Positions 33,134 to 41,778 of a stretch of DNA of 64,000 nucleotides are shown one piece after another; within the stretch, counting starts at the first letter, position 1, and every line of letters starts with the position of its first letter. Both the position numbers and the translations under genes were made by a program. The notes under the pieces were generated by a model. That model was not told where the DNA came from and made no database searches. It saw nothing but the letters and a program-made list of their open reading frames with translations. Origin of the DNA: an uncultured Macellibacteroides sp. Its GTDB lineage: Bacteria > Bacteroidota > Bacteroidia > Bacteroidales > Tannerellaceae. The stretch covers positions 1,178,001 to 1,242,000 of the forward strand of contig NZ_OY762974.1 in the NCBI RefSeq assembly GCF_963667135.1, read 5' to 3'.

Positions 33134-34256
33134 ATGATTACATCAGACCAACTACACAATGTGTTGGAGCGCGATCTGGCGCTGAGGGGGTATCTTTGAC
33201 ATCGATGCCAAGACAATTCAACTAGAAGAAGAAAAACTTCGCACAGAAGATCCAGAATTCTGGCAAGACGCCAAACGGGCTGAAGAACAGATGAAAAAGG
33301 TGAAAGACCTTATGAAATGGATTGAGCTGTATAATGAAATGCATACAGCATGTGAGGAGCTTCAGCTTACTTATGATTTTTACAAAGAAGAAATTACCAC
33401 CGAAGAAGAGGTAGATGCTGCTTATGCGAGTGTCCTGAATCTGGTGGAAAACCTGGAGCTTAAAAATATGCTTCGTGATGAAGCGGACCGTTTCGGTGCT
33501 GTTCTAAAAATCAATGCCGGAGCAGGTGGGACCGAAAGTCAGGACTGGGCTTCTATGCTCTGCCGTATGTACCAACGTTGGTGTGACAGCAAGGGATATA
33601 AGATTACAATATCGAACTGGCAGGATGGAGATGAAGCGGGTATTAAAACTGTTACAATGCAGGTAGAAGGCGAAATGGCCTACGGATATCTGAAAAGCGA
33701 AAACGGAGTACATCGTCTGGTACGTGTTTCTCCTTACAACGCCCAAGGTAAACGTATGACATCCTTTTCATCGGTTTTCGTAACTCCTTTGGTAGACGAC
33801 TCTATCGAAATCAATATTAATCCGGCCGATTATACCTGGGATACTTTTCGTTCGGGAGGTGCAGGCGGACAGAACGTTAATAAGGTAGAAACAGGTGTTC
33901 GTATACGTTATAACTACAAAGACCCGGATACCGGCGAAACGCGCGAAATTCTTATTGAGAATACAGAAAGCCGTTCACAGCTGGGTAACCGCGAGAATGC
34001 GTTGCGACTTCTTCGTTCACAACTATATGAAATAGCACTTGAAAAACGTCGTGCCCAACAAGCCAAAATTGAAGGTGCCAAGAAAAAAATTGAATGGGGA
34101 TCACAGATACGAAGTTACGTATTTGACGACCGCCGTGTAAAGGATCACCGAACCAATTACCAGACCAGCAATGTTGGAGCTGTAATGGATGGAGATATAG
34201 ATGGCTTCATCAAGGCCTATTTGATGGAATTTGCAGGAGAACAGAAGGAAGAATAA
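33134..34256 (+). CDS. prfB: Peptide chain release factor 2 with programmed +1 frameshift
   Basis: The gene starts at ATG 33134, and its first 21 codons end at CTT followed by an in-frame TGA (33197-33199). The site AGGGGG-TAT-CTT-TGA-C (33185-33200) is the classic RF2 autoregulatory frameshift signal: a Shine-Dalgarno-like run, then a slippery CTT and TGA. After slipping one base, translation continues at GAC 33198 to 34256, giving 373 residues. RF2 reads UGA and UAA; low RF2 increases slipping and so its own synthesis. The peptidyl-tRNA hydrolysis motif GGQ is at 244-246. The stop-codon recognition motif reads SPY (199-201) rather than the E. coli SPF. An annotation that ignores the frameshift would lose the N-terminus. 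Confidence 0.95.
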
Positions 34257-34276
34257 AACAAGTTTTTACAAAAATG

Positions 34277-34308
34277 CTTGCGTATTCCGATAAAAACCCG
34301 TAATATTG
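34277..34308 (+). promoter_or_regulatory. Putative tRNA promoter
   Basis: CTTG (34277-34280) and TAATATTG (34301-34308) lie 20 bp apart, near matches to the -33 and -7 elements, about 29 bp upstream of the tRNA. Confidence 0.4.
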
Positions 34309-34337
34309 CACCCGATTTCAGACCCAGTGTCTGAACA

Positions 34338-34411
34338 GGTCCTATAGCTCAGTTGGTTAGAGCACCTGACTCATAATCAGGGAGTCCTTGGTTCAAGCCC
34401 AAGTGGGACCA
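34338..34411 (+). tRNA. tRNA with CAU anticodon, Ile2 (lysidine) or elongator Met
   Basis: This complete 74-nt cloverleaf has acceptor GGTCCTA pairing with TGGGACC (one T-G) and D arm GCTC/GAGC. The anticodon stem CCTGA/TCAGG carries loop CTCATAA, and the T arm is CTTGG-TTCAAGC-CCAAG, with discriminator A. CCA is not encoded. The C4-G69 and C5-G68 pairs are ones the lysidine synthetase TilS recognises in E. coli tRNA-Ile2, which tips the balance to Ile2. It is not the initiator tRNA, because the anticodon stem lacks the three G-C pairs. Confidence 0.9.
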
Positions 34412-34420
34412 CAAACCAGA

Positions 34421-34455
34421 AAGCACTTGCGATTCATTTCGCAGGTGCTTTTTCT
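34421..34455 (+). terminator. Terminator of the tRNA gene
   Basis: AAGCACTTGCG pairs with CGCAGGTGCTT (one G-T), followed by TTTCTTT, starting 10 bp after the tRNA. Confidence 0.85.
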
Positions 34456-34625
34456 TTCCCGTGAAATCACGGTGAAATCAGAATATCGACTTTCTACAAC
34501 CTCATTCAGTCAGTTCATCGCCCAATTTAGAAGTTACATTCTATTTTAAATCAATTATTCTTATCTTTTTAGTAGATTTGAAAAGTAAATATAAAAATAG
34601 CTACAAAATCAATCTATCATTTTAT

Positions 34626-35144
34626 ATGGAAACAAAAAAGTCTTTTAATCACCTTATGCGTGTGCTCCATCGACACATTGGCTTCTTTATCCTCGGGTTT
34701 ATTGTTATTTACGCGATCAGCGGAATTGCTTTAATATTCAGGGATTCCGATTTTCTGAAATACGAAAAAAAGATCAAGGTAACATTACCAACCGATACAA
34801 AGTCGTCCGATATAGGCAGCTCTCTTAAAATAAGAGACTTCAAAATATTGGAAACACAAGGGGATGTTATTTATTTTAAGGATGGCTCGTTCAATACATC
34901 TACAGGAGAAGCTGAGTATACAACTAAAGAGTTGATTTTTCCAATCAACAAGTTAGTCAGCTTACATAAAATTCCCAGCAAGAATCCGCTTCATTGGTTT
35001 TCACTTGCTATTGGGATTCTTCTGTTTTTTATGGCAGTATCCTCATTCTGGATGTTCACGACCCGTTCAAAACAATTTCGAAAGGGTATGTATACTGCAT
35101 TAGCCGGAATCGTTTTTGCAGTAATACTCTTACTATTAATTTGA
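34626..35144 (+). CDS. PepSY-associated membrane helix protein
   Basis: From ATG 34626 this gives 172 residues (METKKSFNHL). A longer frame from 34578 exists, but the extra N-terminus is AT-rich and unlikely. A membrane helix follows the motif LMRVLHRHIGFFILGFIVIYAISG, typical of PepSY-associated helices. A short extracytoplasmic domain comes next, then two more hydrophobic segments near the C-terminus. The histidine-containing first helix resembles heme- or iron-related PepSY membrane proteins. A paralogue is at 58548-59096. The two differ in context: this one stands alone between a tRNA and a terminator. Confidence 0.7.
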   Translation: METKKSFNHLMRVLHRHIGFFILGFIVIYAISGIALIFRDSDFLKYEKKIKVTLPTDTKSSDIGSSLKIRDFKILETQGDVIYFKDGSFNTSTGEAEYTTKELIFPINKLVSLHKIPSKNPLHWFSLAIGILLFFMAVSSFWMFTTRSKQFRKGMYTALAGIVFAVILLLLI

Positions 35145-35151
35145 TTACCAA

Positions 35152-35186
35152 AAAGAGGAGGTTATCCGATAGATATCCTCCTCTTT
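35152..35186. terminator. Bidirectional terminator
   Basis: AAAGAGGAGG pairs with CCTCCTCTTT across a loop of 15 nt, with flanking A and T runs, between two convergent genes. Confidence 0.75.
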
Positions 35187-35191
35187 ACTTA

Positions 35192-36001
35192 TTAACGAAC
35201 GTTGTTAATGCTATTCTTCGCTGTATCGTGTTTAGTTTTTAATACATTTCCAACTTTGGAAAAATAAATTTTCACTTGTGTTTTCAACGTATCCTTCAAC
35301 CCCGAGGTAGCTTTCTCAACCAAAACGAAGCTAAGCAGATAATCTCCGTCCGGTAAATCAAGCGTAGCGTCAATGTCACTGTCTGCTATTGGACAAACTA
35401 ATTCCTGTTCACCACTCTGCCGGCCAGTAGCAGCATAGGATGCCGACGCGGCTCCACCGCCAGCTCCACCTGAAAGATTACCCACACTGCTGACTGCAGC
35501 GGAAATGATTGAACCTCCAGGCAATGCTCCACCCAAAAGCTGGGCTCCGGAAGCAATGGCACCTCCTGTCTGATGAAGGCCGGCGTTCACGCGTGCCGAT
35601 CCTTGGACAGGATGCGGAGTGATTAATTTGTCAACCGTATTCACATGAAAAACTATATCAGGGAAAATTACCTGGCATCCTTCCGAATTCATTTCAATAC
35701 GGATTATATTAAGAATACCTTTTTTTCCGTCGTTAATACTCCTCTTATTTGAGGAGGCCACGGTCACGTTCATCGAAATGCGGTTAGGCATCCCGTCATT
35801 AATTTTGATTTTAGATTGCTGCGATATGTCTGACTCGCGAACAGCAGCACTACCCTGCTGAACTTTTTCACCAAAAGTCGCCCCCTGAGTCTGACGCGGG
35901 GTTGTCAAAACTTTCGCTCCACTCTTTTTTACTGACTCCTGTCCGAAAAAAGAAAAAGAATAAAGCAAACAGCCGAAGAGTAAGATTAATCTGACTTTCA
36001 T
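35192..36001 (-). CDS. Secreted protein of unknown function with a Gly/Ala-rich centre
   Basis: The 269 residues start with a Sec signal peptide (MKVRLILLFGCLLYSFSFFGQ). The middle (about 130-195) is glycine- and alanine-rich (LLGGALPGGSII, LSGGAGGGAASASYAA). It is flanked by regions with alternating hydrophobic residues that look like beta strands (QVIFPDIVFHVNTVDKLITP; ATLDLPDGDYLLSFVLV). No known domain was recognised. It is divergent from the MEMO1-AMMECR1 gene and convergent with the PepSY-type gene. The low-complexity part may be a flexible linker between two small domains. Confidence 0.6.
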   Translation of the reverse strand: MKVRLILLFGCLLYSFSFFGQESVKKSGAKVLTTPRQTQGATFGEKVQQGSAAVRESDISQQSKIKINDGMPNRISMNVTVASSNKRSINDGKKGILNIIRIEMNSEGCQVIFPDIVFHVNTVDKLITPHPVQGSARVNAGLHQTGGAIASGAQLLGGALPGGSIISAAVSSVGNLSGGAGGGAASASYAATGRQSGEQELVCPIADSDIDATLDLPDGDYLLSFVLVEKATSGLKDTLKTQVKIYFSKVGNVLKTKHDTAKNSINNVR

Positions 36002-36215
36002 ATTTGTAATTATTATTCGTCACAAGGACTACATTAATTAGTAAACAGTCAGCTAAATCGTTTTGTTTTAAACCCGTACGCAGTTAATCAGATCTATTCT
36101 CCCATCATTTTATTATTTTACAAACTTATTTTCACGAGCACTATAAACAAAAATCAAACCGTAGCTTCCGATTGTTATATAGATAGCGTTATCTATGTTT
36201 CTAACCTGGAAGTAT

Positions 36216-37655
36216 ATGAGTGACAATGAAATTACGATCAATCGGCATCCTGCGGTGGCAGGACAATTCTATCCTGCAAATCCCGATGTGTTGCAGAAAG
36301 AACTATCTACGCTATTTGCTGAGGCTTCACCTAAGCAATATGAACATGTAAGGGCTATTATCAGTCCGCATGCCGGATATGCTTTTTCCGGGAAAATAGC
36401 GGCTTCGGCATTCAATCAGATTGATAACAGCGTGGAATGGAAACGCGTTTTTCTGATTGCCTCTTCGCATCAATCCCGCTTCGAAGGAGCCTCTGTTTAT
36501 TGCGACGGCGATTTTATAATGCCTTACGGGAAAGAGGTCGTGGATACCGAATTAGGTAAAACGTTGGTGGAGCTTTATCCTGAGTTATTCTCGGACGACA
36601 GATCGCCTCATCTGAATGAACACAGCGTTGAAGTACAACTTCCTTTTTTGCATTATGTGCTGAAAGGAAAGTACAAGATCGTTCCCATCATTCTGGGAAC
36701 TTCAAAGCCGCCTGTATGCAAACGGATTGCGCTGGCCTTGAAACCTTATCTGAACGAAGACAATTTATTTATAATCAGTTCCGACTTTTCGCATTACCCA
36801 TCTTACGAAAATGCCCAATCGGTCGATCTGGCAACTAAACAGGCTATAGTATCCAACAAGCCAGACCAACTGTTGTCTGTTTTGACAGAAAATACACGCA
36901 AGCACATTCCCAATCTGGCTACCAGTCTGTGTGGCTGGACTTCGGTGCTTACGCTCCTTTATATGACCGAAAGTGAGGATCAATTTGTTTATCAGGGAAT
37001 CAATTACAGCAATTCGGGCGATGTACGGAATTATGGAGAGCGTGATCAGGTGGTGGGTTACTGGTCAATTGTATTGATGGAAAAAAAAGAAGAAACAAAG
37101 GAGTTCAATCTAACAGACATGGAGAAAAAGCTGTTACTTCAAGAGGCGAGAAAGTCAGTCGAAAAACTGTTCAGGAAAGTTGAGCAGCCTCTCTTAAATA
37201 TCCAGGATTGTTCTGCCAAACTTAAAACAAAATGCGGGGCATTTGTTAGCATACACAACCAAGGCAAGCTGCGCGGATGCTTTGGCCACATGGAAGAAGA
37301 CAAGCCCTTGATCCAGAATGTACATGAAATGGCAGTCTGGGCAGCCAAACGCGATAGCCGGTTCGTCCCTGTTTTCGAAGAGGAACTGGAGGATATTGAC
37401 ATCGAAATATCGGTGCTGTCTCCTCTGCGAAAGATTAAGGACATCGCTGAAATCAAGTTAGGTGTGCATGGAATTTTTATCGAGAAAGGATTTTACAGAG
37501 GGGTTTTCTTGCCCCAGGTAGCAACAGAAACTGGCTGGGATATGGAAAACTATCTCGGACATTGCGCCCGGGATAAAGCCGGCATAGGATGGGATGGCTG
37601 GAAGAATGCAGACATATATATCTTTACCGCTACTGTTTTTGGAGAGAAAGAGTAA
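36216..37655 (+). CDS. AmmeMemoRadiSam system fusion: MEMO1-like domain plus AMMECR1 domain
   Basis: This protein has 479 residues from the ATG at 36216; another ATG at 36195 is possible but lacks a better ribosome binding site. Residues about 10-285 form a MEMO1-family domain (HPAVAGQFYPANP, IISPHAGYAFSG, SSDFSHY, GERDQVVGYWS). Residues about 305-475 form an AMMECR1 domain (LLLQEARKSVEKLF, KLRGCFGHME). AmmeMemoRadiSam gene sets join these two with a radical SAM enzyme, and the partner enzyme is the convergent neighbour just 6 bp away. The reaction is not established. The fusion implies the two domains act in one step. Confidence 0.92.
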   Translation: MSDNEITINRHPAVAGQFYPANPDVLQKELSTLFAEASPKQYEHVRAIISPHAGYAFSGKIAASAFNQIDNSVEWKRVFLIASSHQSRFEGASVYCDGDFIMPYGKEVVDTELGKTLVELYPELFSDDRSPHLNEHSVEVQLPFLHYVLKGKYKIVPIILGTSKPPVCKRIALALKPYLNEDNLFIISSDFSHYPSYENAQSVDLATKQAIVSNKPDQLLSVLTENTRKHIPNLATSLCGWTSVLTLLYMTESEDQFVYQGINYSNSGDVRNYGERDQVVGYWSIVLMEKKEETKEFNLTDMEKKLLLQEARKSVEKLFRKVEQPLLNIQDCSAKLKTKCGAFVSIHNQGKLRGCFGHMEEDKPLIQNVHEMAVWAAKRDSRFVPVFEEELEDIDIEISVLSPLRKIKDIAEIKLGVHGIFIEKGFYRGVFLPQVATETGWDMENYLGHCARDKAGIGWDGWKNADIYIFTATVFGEKE

Positions 37656-37661
37656 GTGTGT

Positions 37662-38687
37662 TTATTGCCATACACCGGCTACAGGTTTTCCGCAGAATTC
37701 ACATATTCCCCTCTCTAATTTGAATTTAATCACCGTATAACCAAAACGCTCTATAACCATGCGATCGCAGTGAGGGCAGCGCGTGTTTTCACTGTGCATG
37801 TCCGGGATGTTGCCTACGTATACAAACTTCAGCCCGGATTTCTCTGCTATTTCTTTTGCTTGAATAAGTAACGATTCCGGTGTGGGTGACAAATCCCTAA
37901 GCTTGAAGTTTGGAAAAAAACGGCTGAAGTGCAGCGGAGTCTCCGAGAAGCCATTCTCGACAAGCCAGTCACACATGGTTTCAATCATTTTTGTGTTATC
38001 AGAATAAGTCGGCACAAGCAGGTTGGTTATTTCCAGCCAAACGTTGTTCTCTTTAAGGGTTTTCAGCGTATCAAGCACAGGCTGCAGATGCCCGCCGGTT
38101 AGTTTACGGTAAATGGCATCATCAAAACATTTCAAGTCAATATTGGCGGCATCCAAATAAGGACAAAGGTCGAGCAAAGGTTGCCGATTGATGTAACCAT
38201 TGGAGATAAAAACCGTTTTCAATCCTTTCTCGTGTGCTAATTGGGCTGTATCATATACATACTCGTAGAAGATAGTTGGTTCGGTGTAGGTAAATGCAAT
38301 CAACTTCGTGCGGTGTGCAATGGCTTGTTGTACCAACTCAGGCGGCATCAGATCCAAATGATCCAGTTCTCTTGGCGAAATTTGAGAGATATGCCAGTTC
38401 TGGCAGTTGAGGCATCGGAAATTACAGCCGGCAACAGCCAATGAATAGATTCTTTCGCCGGGGAAAAAGTGAAACAGTGGTTTCTTTTCGATCGGATCGA
38501 TACTTACCGAGCACGGATTGCCATAAGCGATGGAATAAAGAATACCCCCGTTGTTTATCCTTGTTTTGCAGATTCCCACTGCTCCTTCACGTATCAAACA
38601 ATTATGAGGGCAGATGTGGCATCTCACACTGCCGCCCTCTGCTTTCTCCTGATAAGCAGAAAGTTTATGCCATTTCCCCAGGTCCAT
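37662..38687 (-). CDS. AmmeMemoRadiSam system radical SAM enzyme
   Basis: This 341-residue radical SAM protein has the cluster motif C88-x3-C92-x2-C95 (CNFRCLNC). Extra cysteines occur near the N-terminus (C23, C26, C30, C40) and in a C-terminal zinc-like motif (CPHC, CEFC). It is the third component of the AmmeMemoRadiSam set, with the MEMO1-AMMECR1 fusion gene ending 6 bp away on the opposite strand. The overall architecture resembles pyruvate formate-lyase-activating enzymes. Substrate and product are unknown. Confidence 0.92.
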   Translation of the reverse strand: MDLGKWHKLSAYQEKAEGGSVRCHICPHNCLIREGAVGICKTRINNGGILYSIAYGNPCSVSIDPIEKKPLFHFFPGERIYSLAVAGCNFRCLNCQNWHISQISPRELDHLDLMPPELVQQAIAHRTKLIAFTYTEPTIFYEYVYDTAQLAHEKGLKTVFISNGYINRQPLLDLCPYLDAANIDLKCFDDAIYRKLTGGHLQPVLDTLKTLKENNVWLEITNLLVPTYSDNTKMIETMCDWLVENGFSETPLHFSRFFPNFKLRDLSPTPESLLIQAKEIAEKSGLKFVYVGNIPDMHSENTRCPHCDRMVIERFGYTVIKFKLERGICEFCGKPVAGVWQ

Positions 38688-38757
38688 ACACTTCCCTCCT
38701 TCCTATATATATAACGCAAAAACCGAAAAAGAGTTTTAAGTTGGAGTACCTTACTTC

Positions 38758-39438
38758 TTATTCGAAACAGTAAGCCATCAGCTTTAACATATCCGCATGT
38801 TTCGTGTGGTCTAAATTATGCTGATTGCAAAAAGCGTTGATGTCTTTCGACGGGAAATTCTTTTGCATCATCTTACTTGTTGTAACATTGACATACCTTC
38901 CTTTCACATTCTTGATCCAATAGAGATTATTTGGCTTAATGAGAAGTTTTTCATCAGCCTTCAATTTCTTTACGCTTCCGGCCTGTTCGATTGTAGAATA
39001 ATTAGTAATTGCTGCCGTGGAAGAATACCCTCCGTAACCTGCCGCTTTGCCTTGCGAAATAATGGTGGACTTCCACTGCACATAGATTACTCCCTTACCG
39101 GCTTGTACTACCTGATAAAATATGTTTTTAGGACCGTGTACAAAGGTGTCTTCTTTAATTTTAACCACTATCACATCTCCGGGATTAGCTATAGCCAGAA
39201 TTTGATCTCCCTCTTTATAGATCATTTCTTCCACATCTACACTGTAATTTAAAAGAGCAGATACACGTCGTCCGTCTTTAAATGACACAATTCCTTCCTG
39301 AAAATCAGGATACAGCAAACCTTGGAGTCGTTCCTGCGCTTGAGTTCCCCAGGCGGTAAACATGACCAACAGCAAAACCATTGTTGTTCTCTTCAAAAGC
39401 AAATAAGAATTCAATTCGACTTCATTTATTCTATTCAT
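38758..39438 (-). CDS. Secreted protein of unknown function, PUL-flanking paralogue 1
   Basis: This 226-residue protein has an N-terminal hydrophobic segment (TTMVLLLVMFTAWGTQAQ) after 18 polar residues. The mature part has beta-rich repeats of charged and hydrophobic residues (FKDGRRVSALLNYS, VEEMIYKEGDQILAIANP) and a strongly conserved segment SQGKAAGYGGYSSTAAI. It is clearly paralogous to the protein at 57094-57831 along its whole mature length. The two copies lie in the same orientation on either side of the PUL. No function is known. The start at 39438 is the only good ATG. Confidence 0.6.
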   Translation of the reverse strand: MNRINEVELNSYLLLKRTTMVLLLVMFTAWGTQAQERLQGLLYPDFQEGIVSFKDGRRVSALLNYSVDVEEMIYKEGDQILAIANPGDVIVVKIKEDTFVHGPKNIFYQVVQAGKGVIYVQWKSTIISQGKAAGYGGYSSTAAITNYSTIEQAGSVKKLKADEKLLIKPNNLYWIKNVKGRYVNVTTSKMMQKNFPSKDINAFCNQHNLDHTKHADMLKLMAYCFE

Positions 39439-39468
39439 AAGGCATTATATTTGAAAGAATTAACTATC

Positions 39469-39476
39469 CAAAGATA
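39469..39476 (-). promoter_or_regulatory. -7 box of PUL-flanking paralogue 1
   Basis: The reverse strand reads TATCTTTG, 30 bp before the start at 39438. The surrounding bases resemble the upstream region of paralogue 2 (57871-57900), as if the promoter was duplicated with the gene. Confidence 0.4.
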
Positions 39477-39547
39477 TAATTTATTTCGACATACTTGTGC
39501 AATTACGCATAAATAATTTATAATGTAATAAAATCTTGTACCTATCA

Positions 39548-39600
39548 CGTTAAATTTCGTCTTTAGACGATTAGATGCGTTAAATAGGACTATTTAGACG
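39548..39600. promoter_or_regulatory. Tandem direct repeat upstream of the GH2 gene, candidate HTCS binding site
   Basis: CGTTAAAT-N6-TTTAGACG (39548-39569) recurs as CGTTAAAT-N7-TTTAGACG (39579-39601), 31 bp apart. The sites end about 22 bp before the -7 box, where an activator would bind. A related CGTTAAAT-...-GGACTATTT copy lies upstream of susC at 41695-41721. Confidence 0.55.
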
Positions 39601-39622
39601 GGTGCAGTCTTCATCGCAACTC

Positions 39623-39630
39623 TATTTTTG
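39623..39630 (+). promoter_or_regulatory. -7 box of the GH2 gene
   Basis: TATTTTTG matches TAnnTTTG and is 17 bp before the ATG at 39647. No -33 TTTG precedes it at the usual distance, which suits an activator-dependent promoter. Confidence 0.5.
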
Positions 39631-39646
39631 CAATAAAAAACACATT

Positions 39647-41683
39647 ATGAGATACCCCTGTTTAATCTTACTTCTATTTTTGACAAGTACATCCGGTTTT
39701 GCCACGCGAAAAGAGATCTTATTGAATGAGAATTGGAAATTTCGTTTCTCGCATCAATTCCAACCTAAGAGCGAACATCGCATTGATCTTCCTCATACAT
39801 GGAACGCACAGGATGGTCTTTCAGGCAAACAGGATTATTACCGGGGTATGGGAAATTATGAAAAAGACCTGTTCGTCGGGCCGGAATGGAAAGGTAAACG
39901 TCTTTTTCTACGTTTCGAAGGAGTAAATACGGTTGCTAATGTGTTTGTAAACGATGTACACATAGGAGAACACCGCGGCGGATATGGCGCTTTTGTGTTC
40001 GAAATTACCAATTACGTGAACTATAACAAATCCAACAAGATTTATGTAAAGGTAAGCAATGCGCTGACCCTTGACATAATGCCGTTGGTAGGAGATTTTA
40101 CTATGTATGGAGGCATATACAGGAATGTTAATCTTATTGTAACCGACCCGGTAAATATTTCTCTCACAGATTACGCTTCGCCAGGTGTTTATCTGATACA
40201 AAAAGAGGTAAGTAAGAAGTCGGCCTGCATCAAAGCAAAAGTAATGATATCAAACGCCTCAGATTCATCGCTACCGGTTGAAGTACAGGTCAAAGTCTGG
40301 GACGGACAAAAATTGATACAAGAACAATCACAGAAGGATCTCGTTCCTGTAGGTGAAAACCAACCGGTAACAGTCGACTTTTCATTAAACAACCCCCACC
40401 TATGGAATGGTACGAAGGATCCCTTTATGTATCGTACCGAAATTCAGTTGCTTTCTGATGGCAAGGAAATGGATAAGGTTGTTCTGCCATTAGGCTTACG
40501 TTATTACCAAATCGATGCAGAAAAAGGTTTTTCTCTTAATGGTGAATATCTAAAGTTACAAGGAGTTTGCCGGCATCAGGACAGAGCTGAGCGGGGAAAT
40601 GCCCTATTCAAGGAACATCATGAAGAAGACGCCGCTATTATGGCAGAGATGGGAGCGAATGCCGTACGGTTGTCACATTATCCGCAAGCTTCTTATTTTT
40701 ATGATTTAATGGACAGCAAAGGTATTATTGTTTGGGCGGAAATTCCTTTTATAGGTCCGGGAGGTTATCAGGACAGAGGGTTCGTAGACCAACCGTCTTT
40801 CCGTTCTAATGGCAAGGAACAGCTTCGGGAAATGATTCGTCAACATTATAATCATCCATCCATCTGTTTTTGGGGCTTGTTCAACGAATTAAAAACATTT
40901 GGAGATAATCCGATAGAATATGTAAAAGAACTAAATGCCATTGCACATGAAGAGGACTCTACGCGGCTCACTACATCGGCCTCCTTTCTGGAAGATGAAA
41001 ACGAAATTAACAGGATTACGGATGTAATTGCATGGAACAAGTATTTTGGATGGTACGGAGGCGCTCCCTCTTATATGGGTAAATGGGCAGATAATGTTCA
41101 TAAGTCATTTCCTCGGCTCAAGATTGGTATCAGCGAATACGGAGCAGGAGCAAGTATCTATCATCAACAGGATTCTGTCAAGGCTGGAGAGGCATCCGGT
41201 TGGTGGCATCCGGAAAACTGGCAGACCTATTATCATATGGAAAATTGGAAAGCCATTGCCGAACGACCTTATATTTGGGGTTCATTCGTTTGGAACTTGT
41301 TCGATTTCGGAGCAGCTCATCGCACCGAGGGAGATCGTCCGGGCATCAACGATAAAGGATTGGTAACTTTCGACCGCAAGGTAAAAAAAGATGCGTTCTA
41401 CTTTTACAAGGCTAACTGGAACAAAGAAGAGAAGTTTATCTATATAGCAAACCGTCGTTACAACAATCGGATTAATCTTAAAACAAGTATAATGGTATTC
41501 TCCAGTCTTCCGGAACTGGAACTTTTTGTAAATGGTGAACGCTCAGGCAAACAAACTCCCAATAAGTATGCAACGTTCATTTGGGAAAATGTTAATTTAA
41601 GTGAAGGGAAGAATATAATAGAGGTACGCTCTGCAACTAAAAAATCGACAATGGCAGACAAGGTGATTATTACCTGCAAGTAA
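39647..41683 (+). CDS. GH2 family glycoside hydrolase, probable beta-galactosidase
   Basis: From ATG 39647 this gives 678 residues with a Sec signal peptide (LLLFLTSTSGFA). Sugar-binding N-domain, immunoglobulin-like and TIM-barrel domains follow the GH2 order. Acid/base E414 (FNELK) and nucleophile E497 (SEYGAG) are in place. It is shorter than LacZ, lacking a final beta domain, as usual for Bacteroidetes periplasmic GH2 enzymes. Beta-galactosidase is the most likely activity, though beta-glucuronidase and beta-mannosidase are also GH2. It opens the PUL, 244 bp upstream of susC and with its own promoter. Confidence 0.88.
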   Translation: MRYPCLILLLFLTSTSGFATRKEILLNENWKFRFSHQFQPKSEHRIDLPHTWNAQDGLSGKQDYYRGMGNYEKDLFVGPEWKGKRLFLRFEGVNTVANVFVNDVHIGEHRGGYGAFVFEITNYVNYNKSNKIYVKVSNALTLDIMPLVGDFTMYGGIYRNVNLIVTDPVNISLTDYASPGVYLIQKEVSKKSACIKAKVMISNASDSSLPVEVQVKVWDGQKLIQEQSQKDLVPVGENQPVTVDFSLNNPHLWNGTKDPFMYRTEIQLLSDGKEMDKVVLPLGLRYYQIDAEKGFSLNGEYLKLQGVCRHQDRAERGNALFKEHHEEDAAIMAEMGANAVRLSHYPQASYFYDLMDSKGIIVWAEIPFIGPGGYQDRGFVDQPSFRSNGKEQLREMIRQHYNHPSICFWGLFNELKTFGDNPIEYVKELNAIAHEEDSTRLTTSASFLEDENEINRITDVIAWNKYFGWYGGAPSYMGKWADNVHKSFPRLKIGISEYGAGASIYHQQDSVKAGEASGWWHPENWQTYYHMENWKAIAERPYIWGSFVWNLFDFGAAHRTEGDRPGINDKGLVTFDRKVKKDAFYFYKANWNKEEKFIYIANRRYNNRINLKTSIMVFSSLPELELFVNGERSGKQTPNKYATFIWENVNLSEGKNIIEVRSATKKSTMADKVIITCK

Positions 41684-41694
41684 GTACTGAACAG

Positions 41695-41721
41695 CGTTAA
41701 ATATACGATATTGGACTATTT
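41695..41721. promoter_or_regulatory. Candidate HTCS site upstream of susC
   Basis: CGTTAAAT at 41695-41702 and GGACTATTT at 41713-41721 repeat the sequence words found in the GH2 upstream repeat, with a different internal spacing. The site is 49 bp before the susC -7 box. Confidence 0.45.
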
Positions 41722-41770
41722 TACCACATCAAACAGACTAATTTGCATGTTGCTAATTTATTCAGCCACC

Positions 41771-41778
41771 TACTTTTG
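41771..41778 (+). promoter_or_regulatory. -7 box of susC
   Basis: TACTTTTG matches TAnnTTTG and implies a leader of about 140 nt before the ATG at 41928. A long AT-rich leader is common for susC genes. Confidence 0.45.

Noticed and set aside
34430-34577. An integration (att) site after the tRNA, suggested by the repeated TGAAATCA and tRNA-proximal location
   Set aside because: No integrase, no mobile genes and no matching second copy of the tRNA 3' end were seen in the window; the hairpin is better read as a terminator.
36179-36196. Small inverted repeat ATAGATA-GCGT-TATCTAT before the MEMO1-AMMECR1 gene
   Set aside because: Seven AT-rich pairs in an AT-rich intergenic region are expected by chance; it also runs up to a possible start codon, so no operator is claimed.
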